DNA of 64,000 nt from Acidimicrobiaceae bacterium (GTDB taxonomy: Bacteria; Actinomycetota; Acidimicrobiia; Acidimicrobiales; Aldehydirespiratoraceae), in the NCBI GenBank assembly GCA_026706815.1, contig JAPOYA010000001.1, positions 43,790-107,789 of the forward strand, read 5' to 3'. Position numbers and translations under genes: made by a program. The notes under the pieces were generated by a model that searched no databases, was not told the DNA's origin, and saw only the letters and a program-made list of their open reading frames with translations. Below, piece by piece: positions 21,055 through 30,533 of this stretch (position 1 is its first letter; each line of letters begins with the position of its first letter).

Positions 21055-22197
21055 ATGGGTCCGCTAGACGGCGTGAGAATTGTTGAGATCGCGGGAATCG
21101 GGCCGGGCCCGTTCTGCGCCATGATGCTGGCCGACATGGGCGCCGACGTGATCCGTGTCGACCGGGCCGACCGGGTGCGCGGCGGAAACCCGGACCATCC
21201 GCCCGCCGATGTCATGAACCGTGGACGCCGCTCAATCGGCGTCGACCTCAAGTCCGCCGAAGGGGTCGAAGTCGTGATGCGCTTGGTTGAGTCCAGCGAC
21301 GGCCTGATCGAGGGGTTCCGGCCGGGTGTGGCCGAACGCCTCGGCATCGGTCCCGACGAGTGTCTCGCCCGCAACCCTGCTTTGGCCTACGGACGCATGA
21401 CCGGCTGGGGCCAGAACGGCCCCTATGCAACAACAGCGGGTCACGACATCAACTATGTGGCGCTCTCGGGCACGTTGGACGCAATCGGCCGAGTCGATTC
21501 CGGCCCTGTGCCCCCTCTCAACCTCATCGGCGACTTCGGAGGCGGAGGCATGTATCTCGCCTTCGGCCTGGTCTGCGCGATCCTTGAAGCCGGAAACTCC
21601 GGGAGAGGGCAAGTTGTCGATGCCGCGATGGTCGACGGATCGGCGTCGTTGGCCACCTTCTTCTATGGGCTGCGGGCGATGGGCATCTGGGAGGACCGAC
21701 GCGGAACCAACATGCTCGACACGGGGGCGCACTACTACGACGTCTATGAATGCGCCGACGGAAAATACGTGTCGATCGGCTCGATCGAGGGTCAGTTCTA
21801 CGCCGAGCTCCGCGAGAAACTCGGACTCGACGACGACAAATGGGACGACCAGAACGACAAGCGCCGATGGGCTGACCGCAAAACTGAGCTCGCCGCTATT
21901 CTCAAAACCCGCACCCGCGACGAATGGAGTGCATTGATCGAAGGTTCCGATGTGTGTTTCGCCCCGGTGCTGTCAATGGCCGAGGCGCCCCATCATTCCC
22001 ACAATCGTGAGCGAGGGACGTTCACCGAAGTGGCCGGCGTGGTTCAGCCTCGCCCGGCCCCGCGGTTCAGCCGCACCGACGGAGAAATCACGCGACCGCC
22101 GCCGCACGCCGGTCAACACAGCGACGAACTGCTCGCGGAGTGCGGATTCAGCCTCGACGAGGTCGCAGCGCTGCGTTCGGCGGGTGCCGTTGCCTGA
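21055..22197 (+). CDS. CaiB/BaiF-type CoA transferase (alpha-methylacyl-CoA racemase-like)
   Basis: GPLDGVRIVEIAGIGPGPFCAMMLADMGADVIRVDR, NRGRRSIGVDLKS. Confidence 0.9.
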   Translation: MGPLDGVRIVEIAGIGPGPFCAMMLADMGADVIRVDRADRVRGGNPDHPPADVMNRGRRSIGVDLKSAEGVEVVMRLVESSDGLIEGFRPGVAERLGIGPDECLARNPALAYGRMTGWGQNGPYATTAGHDINYVALSGTLDAIGRVDSGPVPPLNLIGDFGGGGMYLAFGLVCAILEAGNSGRGQVVDAAMVDGSASLATFFYGLRAMGIWEDRRGTNMLDTGAHYYDVYECADGKYVSIGSIEGQFYAELREKLGLDDDKWDDQNDKRRWADRKTELAAILKTRTRDEWSALIEGSDVCFAPVLSMAEAPHHSHNRERGTFTEVAGVVQPRPAPRFSRTDGEITRPPPHAGQHSDELLAECGFSLDEVAALRSAGAVA

Positions 22198-22203
22198 GTC
22201 TTC

Positions 22204-22557
22204 GTGATCCACGACCTCCATGAGATCGGCGGCTGGCTGCTCATCGCAGCCAACGGCGCAGTCGGGATCTGGGCGCTGCTGGCCCATCGCTATGAGCGAC
22301 TGCGCGGCAGGCCGTGTTGGATTGCGATCGGCGTCGCGCAGCTGACCGTCGTCGCCCAGACCCTGACCGGGGCGGCGATCCAGGTCGAGAACGAAGGTCT
22401 GGGCGGCCAGCATGATCTGTACGGATTCGCGGCCTTCGTCTCAGTCGGGATAATTTTCGCGTACCGCAACGAGATGCGCGACCGCCCGTATCTGTTGTTC
22501 GGACTCGGGAGCCTGTGGCTGATGGGCCTCGGGATCCGCGCGATCTTGCTGGTATGA
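22204..22557 (+). CDS. small integral membrane protein of unknown function
   Basis: 117 aa with four hydrophobic segments; GTG start. Confidence 0.65.
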   Translation: MIHDLHEIGGWLLIAANGAVGIWALLAHRYERLRGRPCWIAIGVAQLTVVAQTLTGAAIQVENEGLGGQHDLYGFAAFVSVGIIFAYRNEMRDRPYLLFGLGSLWLMGLGIRAILLV

Positions 22558-22610
22558 GAGTGCTGGTATGAGAGCGCTCTGAGCAGAAGCGGCTGTGATC
22601 AGATCCTGGC

Positions 22611-22847
22611 TCAGATCCTGACGATGGGGCACAGCAGAGTGCGCTCGACCCCGGCAATGCCCTGCACGGCGTGTACCACGATCTGGCCCAGATCCTCCAT
22701 CGAGCTTGCTTCCGCGCGCGCGATCACATCGTATGGGCCCATTGCCACCTCCGCAGAGACGACCTCGTCGAGGTCGGCTGTGGCGTCGGCCACGTCGACG
22801 GCGGTGCCGACGCTGGCTTGGATCAAGATGTAAGCGCTTACTGACAT
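22611..22847 (-). CDS. Lrp/AsnC ligand-binding (RAM) domain protein
   Basis: SAYILIQASVGTAVDVADATADLDEV...GPYDVIARAEASSMEDLGQIVV. Confidence 0.85.
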   Translation of the reverse strand: MSVSAYILIQASVGTAVDVADATADLDEVVSAEVAMGPYDVIARAEASSMEDLGQIVVHAVQGIAGVERTLLCPIVRI

Positions 22848-23067
22848 GGGATCTCCTGTGGTTCTCTCAGTCTGTTTGAGGCCTGGTTTTGAGCCTGATC
22901 GGCCATCAATTGCAACGATGAATTCCATCACTGAACGATGTCGGCCCGACTTCGTTCTCGCCCGGCGATCAGTTTATGGTAATCGCGGGATCGTGGCTGC
23001 TCAACCGACGCGGTCGGTCGTCGGCTCGATCGTTAGACAGAGGGTTCGACAGAGGGGGAGTCCCTAC

Positions 23068-24732
23068 GTGAGCACAGCCGCAGAAGCTGCCGCCCAGCTT
23101 CGACAATCCCTGGGCTTGTCGGGTCCCGAACTCCGTTTCGGACTGTCACAAGACGAATTGTTCCAGGAGGCGATAGACAACGACCGCGGCAGGGTCTCCC
23201 CCGACGGTCCGGGCGATTCCCAGAAGGCGTTCGCAACCGCGCTGGGCGCCGAAGGCCCGCTCGTCTTCTACACTGATCCCGCCTGCACCGGCCGGCCGGT
23301 CAACGACACGTTCTGCGTGAACCGAGAGAGTGTCACGGATTTGATCTGGTGGAAGAAGGGGTTCGCCAAATTCGACCCGGAAGCCTTCGACGCGCTGCTG
23401 AGGAGTGTCATCGATCACCTGAACGCCCGGGGTCGCCACCTTTATGTGATGGACCTGTTCTGCGGTTCGGATGTCCAGTCCAGCGAACCGTGCAGATTCG
23501 TCGGGGAGTACGCCACGCACGCCTACTTCTGCAACATCATGCTGCCCCACCATGTCCGCGACGACAGCGATCGTGCCGAGCACGGCTGGACCGTGCTGAA
23601 CGTGCCGTCGTACACCTGCGACCCCGAACGCGACGGAACCCGCAGTGAACTCGCGGTGATCATCGACATCGAACGCGAGATGGCACTCGTCCTCGGTGCG
23701 GCAGATTACTGCGGAATCAACAAGAAAGCCATGTTCACGGTAATGAACTTCGTGCTTCCCGCCAAAGGCCAACTCTCAATGCACTCGTCGGCCAACGTCG
23801 GTGATGCGGGGGACACGGCGTTGCTGTTCGGACTCTCGGGGACCGGAAAGACCACGCTGTCCGCCGATCCCGACCGCCAACTGATCGGTGACGACGAGCA
23901 TGTCTGGGCCGACAGCGGCATCTCGAACCTCGAGCACGGCTGCTACGCCAAACTCATCAATCTCGACAAGGACGCTGAACCTGTCATCGCCGCGGCGCTG
24001 TCGATGAAGGGGACCCTGATAGAGAACGTGCCGCCGCTCGCCGGCAGGCCGCTGTCAGAGACCGACCCCCAAGATCTGGACCTCTCCGATGCGACGATCA
24101 CTGAGAACACGCGATTCGCCTATCCCCTGAGCGCCAACCCCAACGTCGCCGGCGGGGCGAGCGGGCCGCACCCCGAGTCGATCGTTCTGCTCACCGCGGA
24201 CGCCTTCGGGGTTCTCCCCCCGGTCGCCGTCCTCGACCCCGACGAGGCGATGTACCACTTCGTCATGGGGTTCACCTCGAAATTGGCGGGAACCGAAGTG
24301 GGAGTCACTGAACCGGTTCCCTCGTTCTCGGGTTGCTTCGGCGCCGCGTTCATGTCCCAGAAGCCCTCCGTTTACGCCGGATTGTTGGCTCAGCGGATGG
24401 CGGACCACAACTCCCGCTGCATCATGTTGAACACGGGGTGGAGCGGCGGTCCGTACGGTACCGGAGAGCGGATGTCGCTCAAGGTGACGCGGCGACTGCT
24501 CAATGCGGCGCTGAAGGGCGAGTTCGACGACGTTGAACTCGCCGTACTGCCGATCCTCGGACTGAGAACGCCGACAAAGTGCGATGGCATCGACGCCACG
24601 ATATTCAACCCGCGCGACACCTGGGCCGATCCTGAGGCATACGACGAAGCCGCCTTGAAGCTGCGGGCGATGTTCCGAGCGAACTACGCGGAACAGGGAT
24701 ACGCCGACCTGGGGATAGCCGAGGCGATGTAA
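23068..24732 (+). CDS. pckA: phosphoenolpyruvate carboxykinase (ATP)
   Basis: LFGLSGTGKTTLSADPDRQLIGDDEHVW, NTGWSGGPYGTGERM; GTG start at 23068. Confidence 0.95.
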   Translation: MSTAAEAAAQLRQSLGLSGPELRFGLSQDELFQEAIDNDRGRVSPDGPGDSQKAFATALGAEGPLVFYTDPACTGRPVNDTFCVNRESVTDLIWWKKGFAKFDPEAFDALLRSVIDHLNARGRHLYVMDLFCGSDVQSSEPCRFVGEYATHAYFCNIMLPHHVRDDSDRAEHGWTVLNVPSYTCDPERDGTRSELAVIIDIEREMALVLGAADYCGINKKAMFTVMNFVLPAKGQLSMHSSANVGDAGDTALLFGLSGTGKTTLSADPDRQLIGDDEHVWADSGISNLEHGCYAKLINLDKDAEPVIAAALSMKGTLIENVPPLAGRPLSETDPQDLDLSDATITENTRFAYPLSANPNVAGGASGPHPESIVLLTADAFGVLPPVAVLDPDEAMYHFVMGFTSKLAGTEVGVTEPVPSFSGCFGAAFMSQKPSVYAGLLAQRMADHNSRCIMLNTGWSGGPYGTGERMSLKVTRRLLNAALKGEFDDVELAVLPILGLRTPTKCDGIDATIFNPRDTWADPEAYDEAALKLRAMFRANYAEQGYADLGIAEAM

Positions 24733-25003
24733 GCCCCAATCCGCCGCCGAGCCAGGCAGTGTGCCGCCAAGTGCTCGCGGCTGATGTCGCCGGGGCAACC
24801 ACGCCCTATCGAAGCGCTGGAAACCGCGGATCGAGTGAACGACAGGCTCGATGAGGCGAGAGGAAGCTGAGCGGTAGAGACGCGGCCTCCAAAATCTCAG
24901 TCCGGAGGTGCGCCCACGTAGGTGTGCGCACACGCAAGCGCTGCGTACTGTCCGCTGGACACAGATCTTCGCACCGATACGCCTAGGGCCAGTCAGTCTG
25001 GGC

Positions 25004-25225
25004 TCAGAGGTCGGGGGTGGACATGTCGATCTCTGAGCCGAGGCGCAGAGCCGTCGCCCTGCCGGACTCGTCGAGGTCGAACTGCACACGCTGGCCCTGG
25101 CGCAGCATGCGGAAGACCGAGCCCTCAAGAGCGTCGTCGGCCAAATCGATGTCTTTGAGGTCGGCTTCGTTGATCAACACCCCATCGCCGGTGCCCGGAT
25201 CGAAATTCTTGATGACGCCCTGCAT
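25004..25225 (-). CDS. small cold-shock-like (CSD) nucleic-acid-binding protein
   Basis: MQGVIKNFDPGTGDGVLINEADLKDIDLADDALEGSVFRMLRQGQRVQFDLDESGRAT. Confidence 0.65.
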   Translation of the reverse strand: MQGVIKNFDPGTGDGVLINEADLKDIDLADDALEGSVFRMLRQGQRVQFDLDESGRATALRLGSEIDMSTPDL

Positions 25226-25239
25226 GGGGGCAAGCGTAC

Positions 25240-25385
25240 CGCCACCTGAGCCCGAGCGGCCCGCCCGTGGCCCGAGCGTACCGCCCGTGGCCCGAGCGGC
25301 CCGGTGAGCGCAGCGAACAGGAGCGGGAGCAGAGCGCAGCGAACAGGAGCGGGAGCAGAGCGCAGCGAGCCAGAGTGGAGGCAGG
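25240..25385. repeat. REP-like cluster, multiple GTGAGCGCAGCGAACAGGAGCGGGAGCAGA and CGTGGCCCGAGCG units
   Basis: tandem units read directly; related to 15640-15690 and 29258-29322. Confidence 0.8.
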
Positions 25386-25429
25386 TTGAACCCCGCGCGG
25401 GCCAGTCGCGGAAGGTACCATCCGTCGTC

Positions 25430-27106
25430 GTGGCTCTCGACTCGATTGACGCAGGCTCCCTCCGCAGCATCGTCGTCGCCTTTCGCGATGCCCTGACCGA
25501 CCATCGAGAGGCGATCAACAACCTCAACGTGTATCCGGTCCCGGACGGTGACACCGGAACCAACATGTCGCTGACTCTGCGCTCGGTCGTCGAAGAACTC
25601 GACGAGTCTGAAGGACCAGAAGACCGAGGCGACGACATGGCCTCGGTGTGCAGCGCAATCGCCCACGGCTCGCTGATGGGCGCCCGGGGGAACAGCGGTG
25701 TGATCCTGTCGCAGATCCTGCGCGGGCTCTCCGGCACAGTGGCCGAGCATGCCGGCATCGACGGCCCGCTTTGGGCAACAGCGCTGACCGCGGCGGCCCA
25801 GGGCGCCTACAGCGCTGTCGGCAATCCAGTCGAGGGAACGATCCTCACCGTGATCAGGGAATCTGCTCAGGCGGCAACTGATGCTGCGACCCAAGGCACC
25901 GATCTCTGCGGAGTCCTTGAAGCAGCCCGGGACGAGGCGGCTGCGTCACTGGAGCGAACCCCAACGCTGTTGCAGGTCCTGGCCGACGCGGGAGTCGTAG
26001 ACGCAGGCGGGGCGGGACTCCTGCTGTTGTACGACGCGGCGCTGCATGTGGTAGACGGCCGGCCGATGCCCGAACCGGAGGCGACTACGAAGCCCGCTCC
26101 CCATCACCGGTCCGCAGGAACAACACGGGGCGAAGGAGGGCCGTCCATCGCCGATCTCCGCTACGAAGTCATGTTCCTGCTCGACGCGCCCGATCCGAGG
26201 ATCGCCGGCTTCAAAGAGGCCTGGGCGCAAGTCGGGGACTCCATCGTGGTCGTGGGCGACGATGGCGTCTACAACTGCCACATCCACTGCGACGACATCG
26301 GCGCGGCCATTGAATGCGGCATCGAGGTGGGACGACCCCACAACATCCGGGTCACGGACCTGCTCGACGAGCTTGCAGAACTCGAAGAACGCGATTGGGT
26401 TGCAGCGGCCCTCGACAGCGACACACCGCAGCGCGGCGACGCCCCGGCAGTGCCCGCTGCGGTTGTGGCCGTCGGCGCCGGCACGGGCGTGGCTGCGATA
26501 TTGAAGTCGATGGGGGTCCAAGCCGTAGTCGCCGGCGGGCAGTCGATGAACCCGTCCACCGCCGAACTGGTGGCAGCGGTGGAATCGGTCGCTGCTCCCG
26601 AGGTGGTTATTCTCCCCAACAACAAGAACATCATCGCGGTGGCACGGCAAGTCGATGAACAGACGAGCCGCACCGTGGAAGTCGTCGCCACGACGAGCGT
26701 GACCGAGGCGCTGGCGAGCCTCATGGCCTATGACCCCCAGGCGACCGCATCGGTGAACGCGGCGTCGATGACCGAAGCCTTCAGCGGCGTCGTCTCGGGC
26801 GAGGTGACCAGAGCTGTGCGCGACGCTGCGAGCGACGCAGGACCCATTGCGACCGGGGACTGGCTGGGCATCGCCAAAACCGGAATCAAAGCGGTGGCCT
26901 CGTCCTTGGCCGCCGCGGCGACCGGGCTGCTCGCCGAAATCGTCGACGAAGACCACGAACTGCTCACCGTCATCGCAGGAGACGGCGCCGACCATTGCAC
27001 AACCGCGTCGATCGAATCGTGGATCAGCCAGAATCACCCGGATGTGGAGGTGGAGGTGCATCACGGCGGGCAACCGCTCTACCCCTATTTCTTCGGGTTG
27101 GAATAG
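25430..27106 (+). CDS. DAK2/DegV-type (FakA/DAK phosphatase) domain protein
   Basis: NNLNVYPVPDGDTGTNMSLTLRSV, GARGNSGVILSQILRG; upstream of recG. Confidence 0.88.
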   Translation: MALDSIDAGSLRSIVVAFRDALTDHREAINNLNVYPVPDGDTGTNMSLTLRSVVEELDESEGPEDRGDDMASVCSAIAHGSLMGARGNSGVILSQILRGLSGTVAEHAGIDGPLWATALTAAAQGAYSAVGNPVEGTILTVIRESAQAATDAATQGTDLCGVLEAARDEAAASLERTPTLLQVLADAGVVDAGGAGLLLLYDAALHVVDGRPMPEPEATTKPAPHHRSAGTTRGEGGPSIADLRYEVMFLLDAPDPRIAGFKEAWAQVGDSIVVVGDDGVYNCHIHCDDIGAAIECGIEVGRPHNIRVTDLLDELAELEERDWVAAALDSDTPQRGDAPAVPAAVVAVGAGTGVAAILKSMGVQAVVAGGQSMNPSTAELVAAVESVAAPEVVILPNNKNIIAVARQVDEQTSRTVEVVATTSVTEALASLMAYDPQATASVNAASMTEAFSGVVSGEVTRAVRDAASDAGPIATGDWLGIAKTGIKAVASSLAAAATGLLAEIVDEDHELLTVIAGDGADHCTTASIESWISQNHPDVEVEVHHGGQPLYPYFFGLE

Positions 27107-27120
27107 GGGACAGGTCAGCG

Positions 27121-29259
27121 ATGCCGGCCGGTGATCCCCCGCTGACACTGCGGGATCTCGCGGGCATCAAAGTCAGGCAGTTGCGCGGCGTCGGCGAAAA
27201 GGCCGCGGAGCAGCTTCTGGCCGTGGAGATCTCAACGGTCCTCGACCTGATCCAGCATTATCCGAGGCGGTATCTGGACCGGACCCGACAAGCCCGGATC
27301 GCCGAACTCCTCCCCGGCGACGAGGCAACTGTGCTGGGCGCCGTCCGCAGCGCCAAGAGCCGGCCGTTGAGAGGGCGGCGAACGCTCACCAACGTCGTCA
27401 TAGGCGACGGCACAGGCAAGCTCAGCCTCGTCTTCTTCAACCAGCGGTGGCGTGAGCGGCAGCTCACCGAGGGAATGGAAGTGCTCGTACACGGCAAGTT
27501 CGAACTCTTCCGAGGGGAGCGCCAGATGACGGCTCCAGTCGTCGACCTGGTCGGGGACAAGACCGGTCGGATAATCCCCGTGTACCCCCAGTCCTCCAAG
27601 GCCGGGCTGACGACCTGGAAACTGGCCCAGCTCGTCGAGGAGGCCCTCAACCGAAGCCGAGTACGGGGCTTCGACGATCCCGTCCCCCCCGAGGTGCTCG
27701 ACCGGTTCGACTTCGTCGATCGCGAAGCAGCCCTGTGTGGAATCCACCTCCCTGAGTCGATGGCGGAAATGCAAGAGGCGCGTCGCCGACTCGTGTTCGA
27801 CGAACTCCTGAGGGTGCAGTTGGAGCTCGTGCGTCGCAAGGCGAGCATCGAGCGCGAAATGTCCGGGGTCGCCCACGACATGTCCGGGGAGCTCGTCGGC
27901 CGCTTCCACGAGCGTCTGCCGTTCGCGCTCACCGAAGCGCAACGGCGGGTCAATGCCGAGATCGCCCATGACCTCGCCGTCGGATATCCGATGCACCGCC
28001 TGCTGCAGGGGGACGTGGGCTCAGGCAAGACGCTGGTCGCGGTCACTGCGCTGCTGACCGCCGTTCAGGGCGGTTACCAGGGCGCTTTCATGGCGCCCAC
28101 CGAAGTCCTCGCCGAACAGCACTACCTCAGCGTGAGCGACATGCTCGGCGGACTGCTGGTCCCGGATCCGACATCGCTGCTGGGCGATCGCCCGCTGCGC
28201 GTGGAACTGTTGACCAACAGCGTCGGAGCCACAGCGCGTCGCCGGGTCCTCGACGACCTGATCGTCGGCCAGGTAGACGTCGTGGTGGGAACCCACGCGC
28301 TCATACAGGAGAAAGTCCAGTACCAGTCGCTGGGCATGGTGGTCATAGACGAGCAGCATCGCTTCGGGGTCGAGCAGAGGGCCGCACTTCGGGACAAAGG
28401 CGAATCCGTCGGTGTGCCCGACGTGCTGGTGATGACCGCGACGCCGATCCCGCGCACCGCCGCGATGACCGTCTACGGCGACCTCGACGTCAGCGTGCTC
28501 GACGAGATGCCCCCGGGACGGAGCCCGATCATCACCAGTTGGGCCGAAGGCCCCGTAGCAGAGGGCGGGGTCTGGGAAACGGTTCGCAACGAGGTCGCCC
28601 GGGGTCGGCAGGCCTATGTCGTCTGCCCGCTGATCGAAGAGTCCGAAGTTCTCGAAGTGAGCAGTGCCGAGGATGTATTTTCGCAGTTGCAGAGCGGCGA
28701 ACTGTCGGATCTGCGCGTGGGCCTGTTGCACGGGCGGGTCTCGCCTGCCGAAAAAGAAGCGACAATGGCGCACTTCCGGGCGGGATCGATCGACGTGCTC
28801 GTCGCCACGACGGTGATCGAAGTAGGAGTCGATGTCCCCAATGCCACCGTCATGGTCATCTTCGACGCCGACCGGTTCGGGATAGCGCAGCTGCACCAGC
28901 TTCGGGGGCGGGTCGGACGCGGTGAACACCAGGGATTCTGCTGGCTGCTCGGCGATCCGGGCACCGACGACGGAAAGGCCCGCATCGAGGCTCTGGTAGC
29001 GAGCACCGACGGGTTCGAGTTGGCCGAAGTCGACCTCGAACTACGGGGTGAGGGGACGATCATGGGGGAGCGGCAGAAGGGGAGGAACGACCTCCGCCTG
29101 GCGTCTCTGCGACGAGACAAAGAGTGGGTGTCTGTTGCCCGCGAGGTTGCGACCGAGATCATTGCCCGGGATCCGGAACTGACCGAGCATCTGGGACTGG
29201 GCGCAGAGGTCGATCTGATGCTCGGCGACAACGAAGCCGAGTTCCTGATGAAAAGCTGA
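27121..29259 (+). CDS. recG: ATP-dependent DNA helicase RecG
   Basis: LQGDVGSGKTLVAVTALL, APTEVLAEQHY, DEQHRFGVEQRAAL, LRGRVGRGEHQGFCWLL. Confidence 0.96.
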   Translation: MPAGDPPLTLRDLAGIKVRQLRGVGEKAAEQLLAVEISTVLDLIQHYPRRYLDRTRQARIAELLPGDEATVLGAVRSAKSRPLRGRRTLTNVVIGDGTGKLSLVFFNQRWRERQLTEGMEVLVHGKFELFRGERQMTAPVVDLVGDKTGRIIPVYPQSSKAGLTTWKLAQLVEEALNRSRVRGFDDPVPPEVLDRFDFVDREAALCGIHLPESMAEMQEARRRLVFDELLRVQLELVRRKASIEREMSGVAHDMSGELVGRFHERLPFALTEAQRRVNAEIAHDLAVGYPMHRLLQGDVGSGKTLVAVTALLTAVQGGYQGAFMAPTEVLAEQHYLSVSDMLGGLLVPDPTSLLGDRPLRVELLTNSVGATARRRVLDDLIVGQVDVVVGTHALIQEKVQYQSLGMVVIDEQHRFGVEQRAALRDKGESVGVPDVLVMTATPIPRTAAMTVYGDLDVSVLDEMPPGRSPIITSWAEGPVAEGGVWETVRNEVARGRQAYVVCPLIEESEVLEVSSAEDVFSQLQSGELSDLRVGLLHGRVSPAEKEATMAHFRAGSIDVLVATTVIEVGVDVPNATVMVIFDADRFGIAQLHQLRGRVGRGEHQGFCWLLGDPGTDDGKARIEALVASTDGFELAEVDLELRGEGTIMGERQKGRNDLRLASLRRDKEWVSVAREVATEIIARDPELTEHLGLGAEVDLMLGDNEAEFLMKS

Positions 29260-29322
29260 CCCCGGGCCCAGCGGCCCGGTGAGCGCAGCGAACAAGAGCG
29301 GCGACCCCGGGCCCAGCGGCCC
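29258..29322. repeat. 20-bp direct repeat (gaccccgggcccagcggccc) flanking a REP-like core
   Basis: identical copies at 29258-29277 and 29303-29322. Confidence 0.9.
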
Positions 29323-29487
29323 TCAAGAGAGGTCGTCGACCGCCAACTCGATATCCCAGCGGTCACCACAGTCGACGCAGCGGTAAGCGACGACATCGCC
29401 CGGTTCGAACCCCTCGTCGGGCGCATAGGAGATGAGCCGACAGGCGCCTCCGCAATCAACGCAGACAATGGTTTCAGGCGCACCCAT
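29323..29487 (-). CDS. small zinc-ribbon protein (54 aa; not in supplied ORF track)
   Basis: translation MGAPETIVCVDCGGACRLISYAPDEGFEPGDVVAYRCVDCGDRWDIELAVDDLS with two CxxC pairs. Confidence 0.7.
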   Translation of the reverse strand: MGAPETIVCVDCGGACRLISYAPDEGFEPGDVVAYRCVDCGDRWDIELAVDDLS

Positions 29488-29523
29488 GAGGTGACCGTAT
29501 CTTCACGGGCCACACTGGTACAC

Positions 29524-30063
29524 ATGCGTGTCGTAGCCGGAACGCTCGGTGGACGACGAATCAATGCCGGGGGCTCCGAAACCCTTCGCCCCACTGCCGA
29601 TCGCGTCCGCGAGGCAATGTTCAACTCGTTGTACTCCCTCGGCGCCATCAACGACGCAGTCGTGCTCGACCTGTTCGCGGGAACCGGTGCGCTGGGGATT
29701 GAGGCGTTGTCGCGGGGAGCGGCAAGGGCAGTGTTCGTCGAGAATGATCGACAGGCTTTGACGGTTCTGCGCGGGAACCTTGCCTCGTTGGGGTTGGGCG
29801 GCAAAGCGACGGTCGTACCCGCCGACGGGTCGAGTTTCCTGGCCCGCGCCGAGCCCTACGACCTCCTGTTGCTGGACCCCCCGTATTCATTCGACTGCTG
29901 GCCGGAACTGCTCGCCCACCCGACAGATTCGGTCGTCGCGATCGAATCGGACCGTGAAATCGATCTGCCCGAAACGTGGGATACTCATCGCGTGCGCCGT
30001 TACGGAGGTACCGTGGTGACGCTCGCCTCCGCCCCCGCTGCTCGAAAGACCCAAGTCCCGTGA
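29524..30063 (+). CDS. rsmD: 16S rRNA (guanine(966)-N(2))-methyltransferase
   Basis: MRVVAGTLGGRRI, DLFAGTGALGIEALSRGA, LLLLDPPY; precedes coaD. Confidence 0.93.
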   Translation: MRVVAGTLGGRRINAGGSETLRPTADRVREAMFNSLYSLGAINDAVVLDLFAGTGALGIEALSRGAARAVFVENDRQALTVLRGNLASLGLGGKATVVPADGSSFLARAEPYDLLLLDPPYSFDCWPELLAHPTDSVVAIESDREIDLPETWDTHRVRRYGGTVVTLASAPAARKTQVP

Positions 30064-30533
30064 CCCGTGTCCTGTATCCCGGCTCGTTCGATCCCGTCCA
30101 CAACGGGCATCTTGAGATCATTGAAACTGCGGCGAAGTTGTTCGATGAAGTTGTCGTGGCCACCATGGTCAACACCACCAAGGACGGCGTCTTCGACCTC
30201 GACGACCGCGAGGCCATGCTCCGCGAGGCCACAGAGCACCTGCCCAACGTCACAGTGCAGATGTTCGCGGGACTCGTCGTCGACCTTGCTGTGGAGACGG
30301 AAGCCGACTTCATACTGAAAGGTCTGAGGGCCGTGTCCGATTTTGAGAACGAGCTGCAGATGGCTCAGATGAACAACGCCGCCTCGGGCATCCACACGCT
30401 GTTCATCCCGTCCGCGTCGAGCAGTTCGTTCCTGGCGTCGAAGTTCATACGCGACTTCACCAGGTTCGGCGGCGATATATCTAAAATGGTCCCCGCGAGC
30501 GTGGCTCGGCGATTGAGGGAGCGATACGGATGA
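30060..30533 (+). CDS. coaD: pantetheine-phosphate adenylyltransferase
   Basis: LYPGSFDPVHNGHLEIIETA, ISKMVPASVARRLRERYG. Confidence 0.95.
   Translation: MTRVLYPGSFDPVHNGHLEIIETAAKLFDEVVVATMVNTTKDGVFDLDDREAMLREATEHLPNVTVQMFAGLVVDLAVETEADFILKGLRAVSDFENELQMAQMNNAASGIHTLFIPSASSSSFLASKFIRDFTRFGGDISKMVPASVARRLRERYG

Noticed and set aside
24860-24920. tRNA-Trp gene
   Set aside because: D-arm and anticodon-loop-like words are present but the anticodon stem does not pair and no T-arm or acceptor stem is found
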